DNA from: Diadophis punctatus similis | Lineage: Eukaryota > Chordata > Lepidosauria > Squamata > Dipsadidae | NCBI GenBank assembly: GCA_023053685.1 | Contig: JALIGW010000058.1 | Location: forward strand, 2,166,644 to 2,230,643 | Length of the DNA: 64,000 bases | Reading direction: 5' to 3' | Part shown: positions 63,771 to 64,000 of the stretch, piece after piece | How positions within the stretch are numbered: position 1 is the stretch's first letter | Layout: every line of letters begins with the position of its first letter | Notes under the pieces: model-generated | Seen by the model: the letters and a program-made list of their open reading frames with translations, nothing else | Told to the model about the DNA's origin: nothing | Database searches by the model: none | Program-made: the position numbers and the translations under genes

Positions 63771-64000
63771 ACAAGAACAGGCAATTCGTACAAATGCCAT
63801 AAAGGCCAAAATTGATAAATCTTCAAATGATGCTAAATGCAGATTATGCAAGGAAGCTGATGAAACTGTAGCCCATGTGCTCAGCTGCTGCAAGAAAATC
63901 GCACAGACTGATTACAAATTACGACACAACTCTGTTGCACAAATGATCCACTGGAATTTATGCAAAAATTATAACATCCATACTGCTACAAACTGGTGGG
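63771..64000 (+). mobile_element. Third R4-like copy, continues past the window
   Basis: Follows an AAT repeat. Reads QEQAIRTNAIKAKIDKSSND, then AKCRLCKEADETVAHVLSCC..., the CCHC knuckle region of the R4 protein, at about 80% identity by eye to the 56-59 kb copy. The endonuclease should follow beyond position 64000. Confidence 0.85.

Overview
This window is nuclear DNA from a squamate reptile, most likely an advanced (colubroid) snake. The evidence is the repeat content: many CR1 LINE ends, tRNA-headed SINEs of the Sauria type, hAT and mariner miniature elements, R4/Dong-like and Penelope-like retroelements. Two CR1/L3-type LINE ends also run into AATAG/AATGG-type microsatellites, a pattern described for snake genomes. 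Nothing here is prokaryotic, and no large single-exon host gene is present. Most long open frames lie inside simple repeats and are not genes.

Hidden between the repeats are two host genes, both on the minus strand, recognised by splice sites, matching intron phases and homology of the exons to each other. Both encode proteins of the BPI/LBP/PLUNC (BPI-fold) superfamily, secreted lipid-binding proteins often found in tandem clusters. Gene A (TATA box near 16.5 kb, first coding exon at 14.2 kb, last exon in view at 0.2-0.36 kb) is present from its signal peptide to residue 358; its C-terminal exons lie beyond the left edge. Gene B (61.4 kb down to a polyadenylation signal at 38.76 kb) shows the C-terminal half; its N-terminal exons lie beyond the right edge, and its penultimate exon was not found. 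About 22 kb of repeats separate gene B's 3' end from gene A's promoter.

Region by region: 0-16.5 kb is gene A, with introns holding a Gypsy-type solo LTR, a truncated Ty1/copia element, hAT MITEs, CR1 and a four-level nest around a SPIN-like hAT element (10.8-12.4 kb). 16.5-31 kb is repeat-rich intergenic DNA. 31.54-36.99 kb is a complete Ty1/copia retrotransposon with a 1525-codon gag-pol frame and two LTRs that look identical by eye. 37.1-38.6 kb holds a solo LTR inside tandem repeats. 38.7-61.4 kb is gene B with its transposon-filled introns, including an R4-like LINE with an 870-codon frame at 56.1-58.8 kb. 61.4-64 kb holds another copia solo LTR, a MITE, a long polypurine microsatellite, and a third R4 copy that runs off the right edge.

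The most interesting non-coding signal is a short motif, CTGANGA - 19 nt - GAAACGTC, that recurs more than 25 times in three related repeat families. In all three, the 19-nt spacer has the same layout (1 nt, 6-nt arm, 6-nt loop, 6-nt arm) while the arm sequences differ but remain complementary. This is the layout of a type I hammerhead ribozyme as known from Penelope-like elements and retrozymes. One family is arranged in tandem units of about 130-190 bp.
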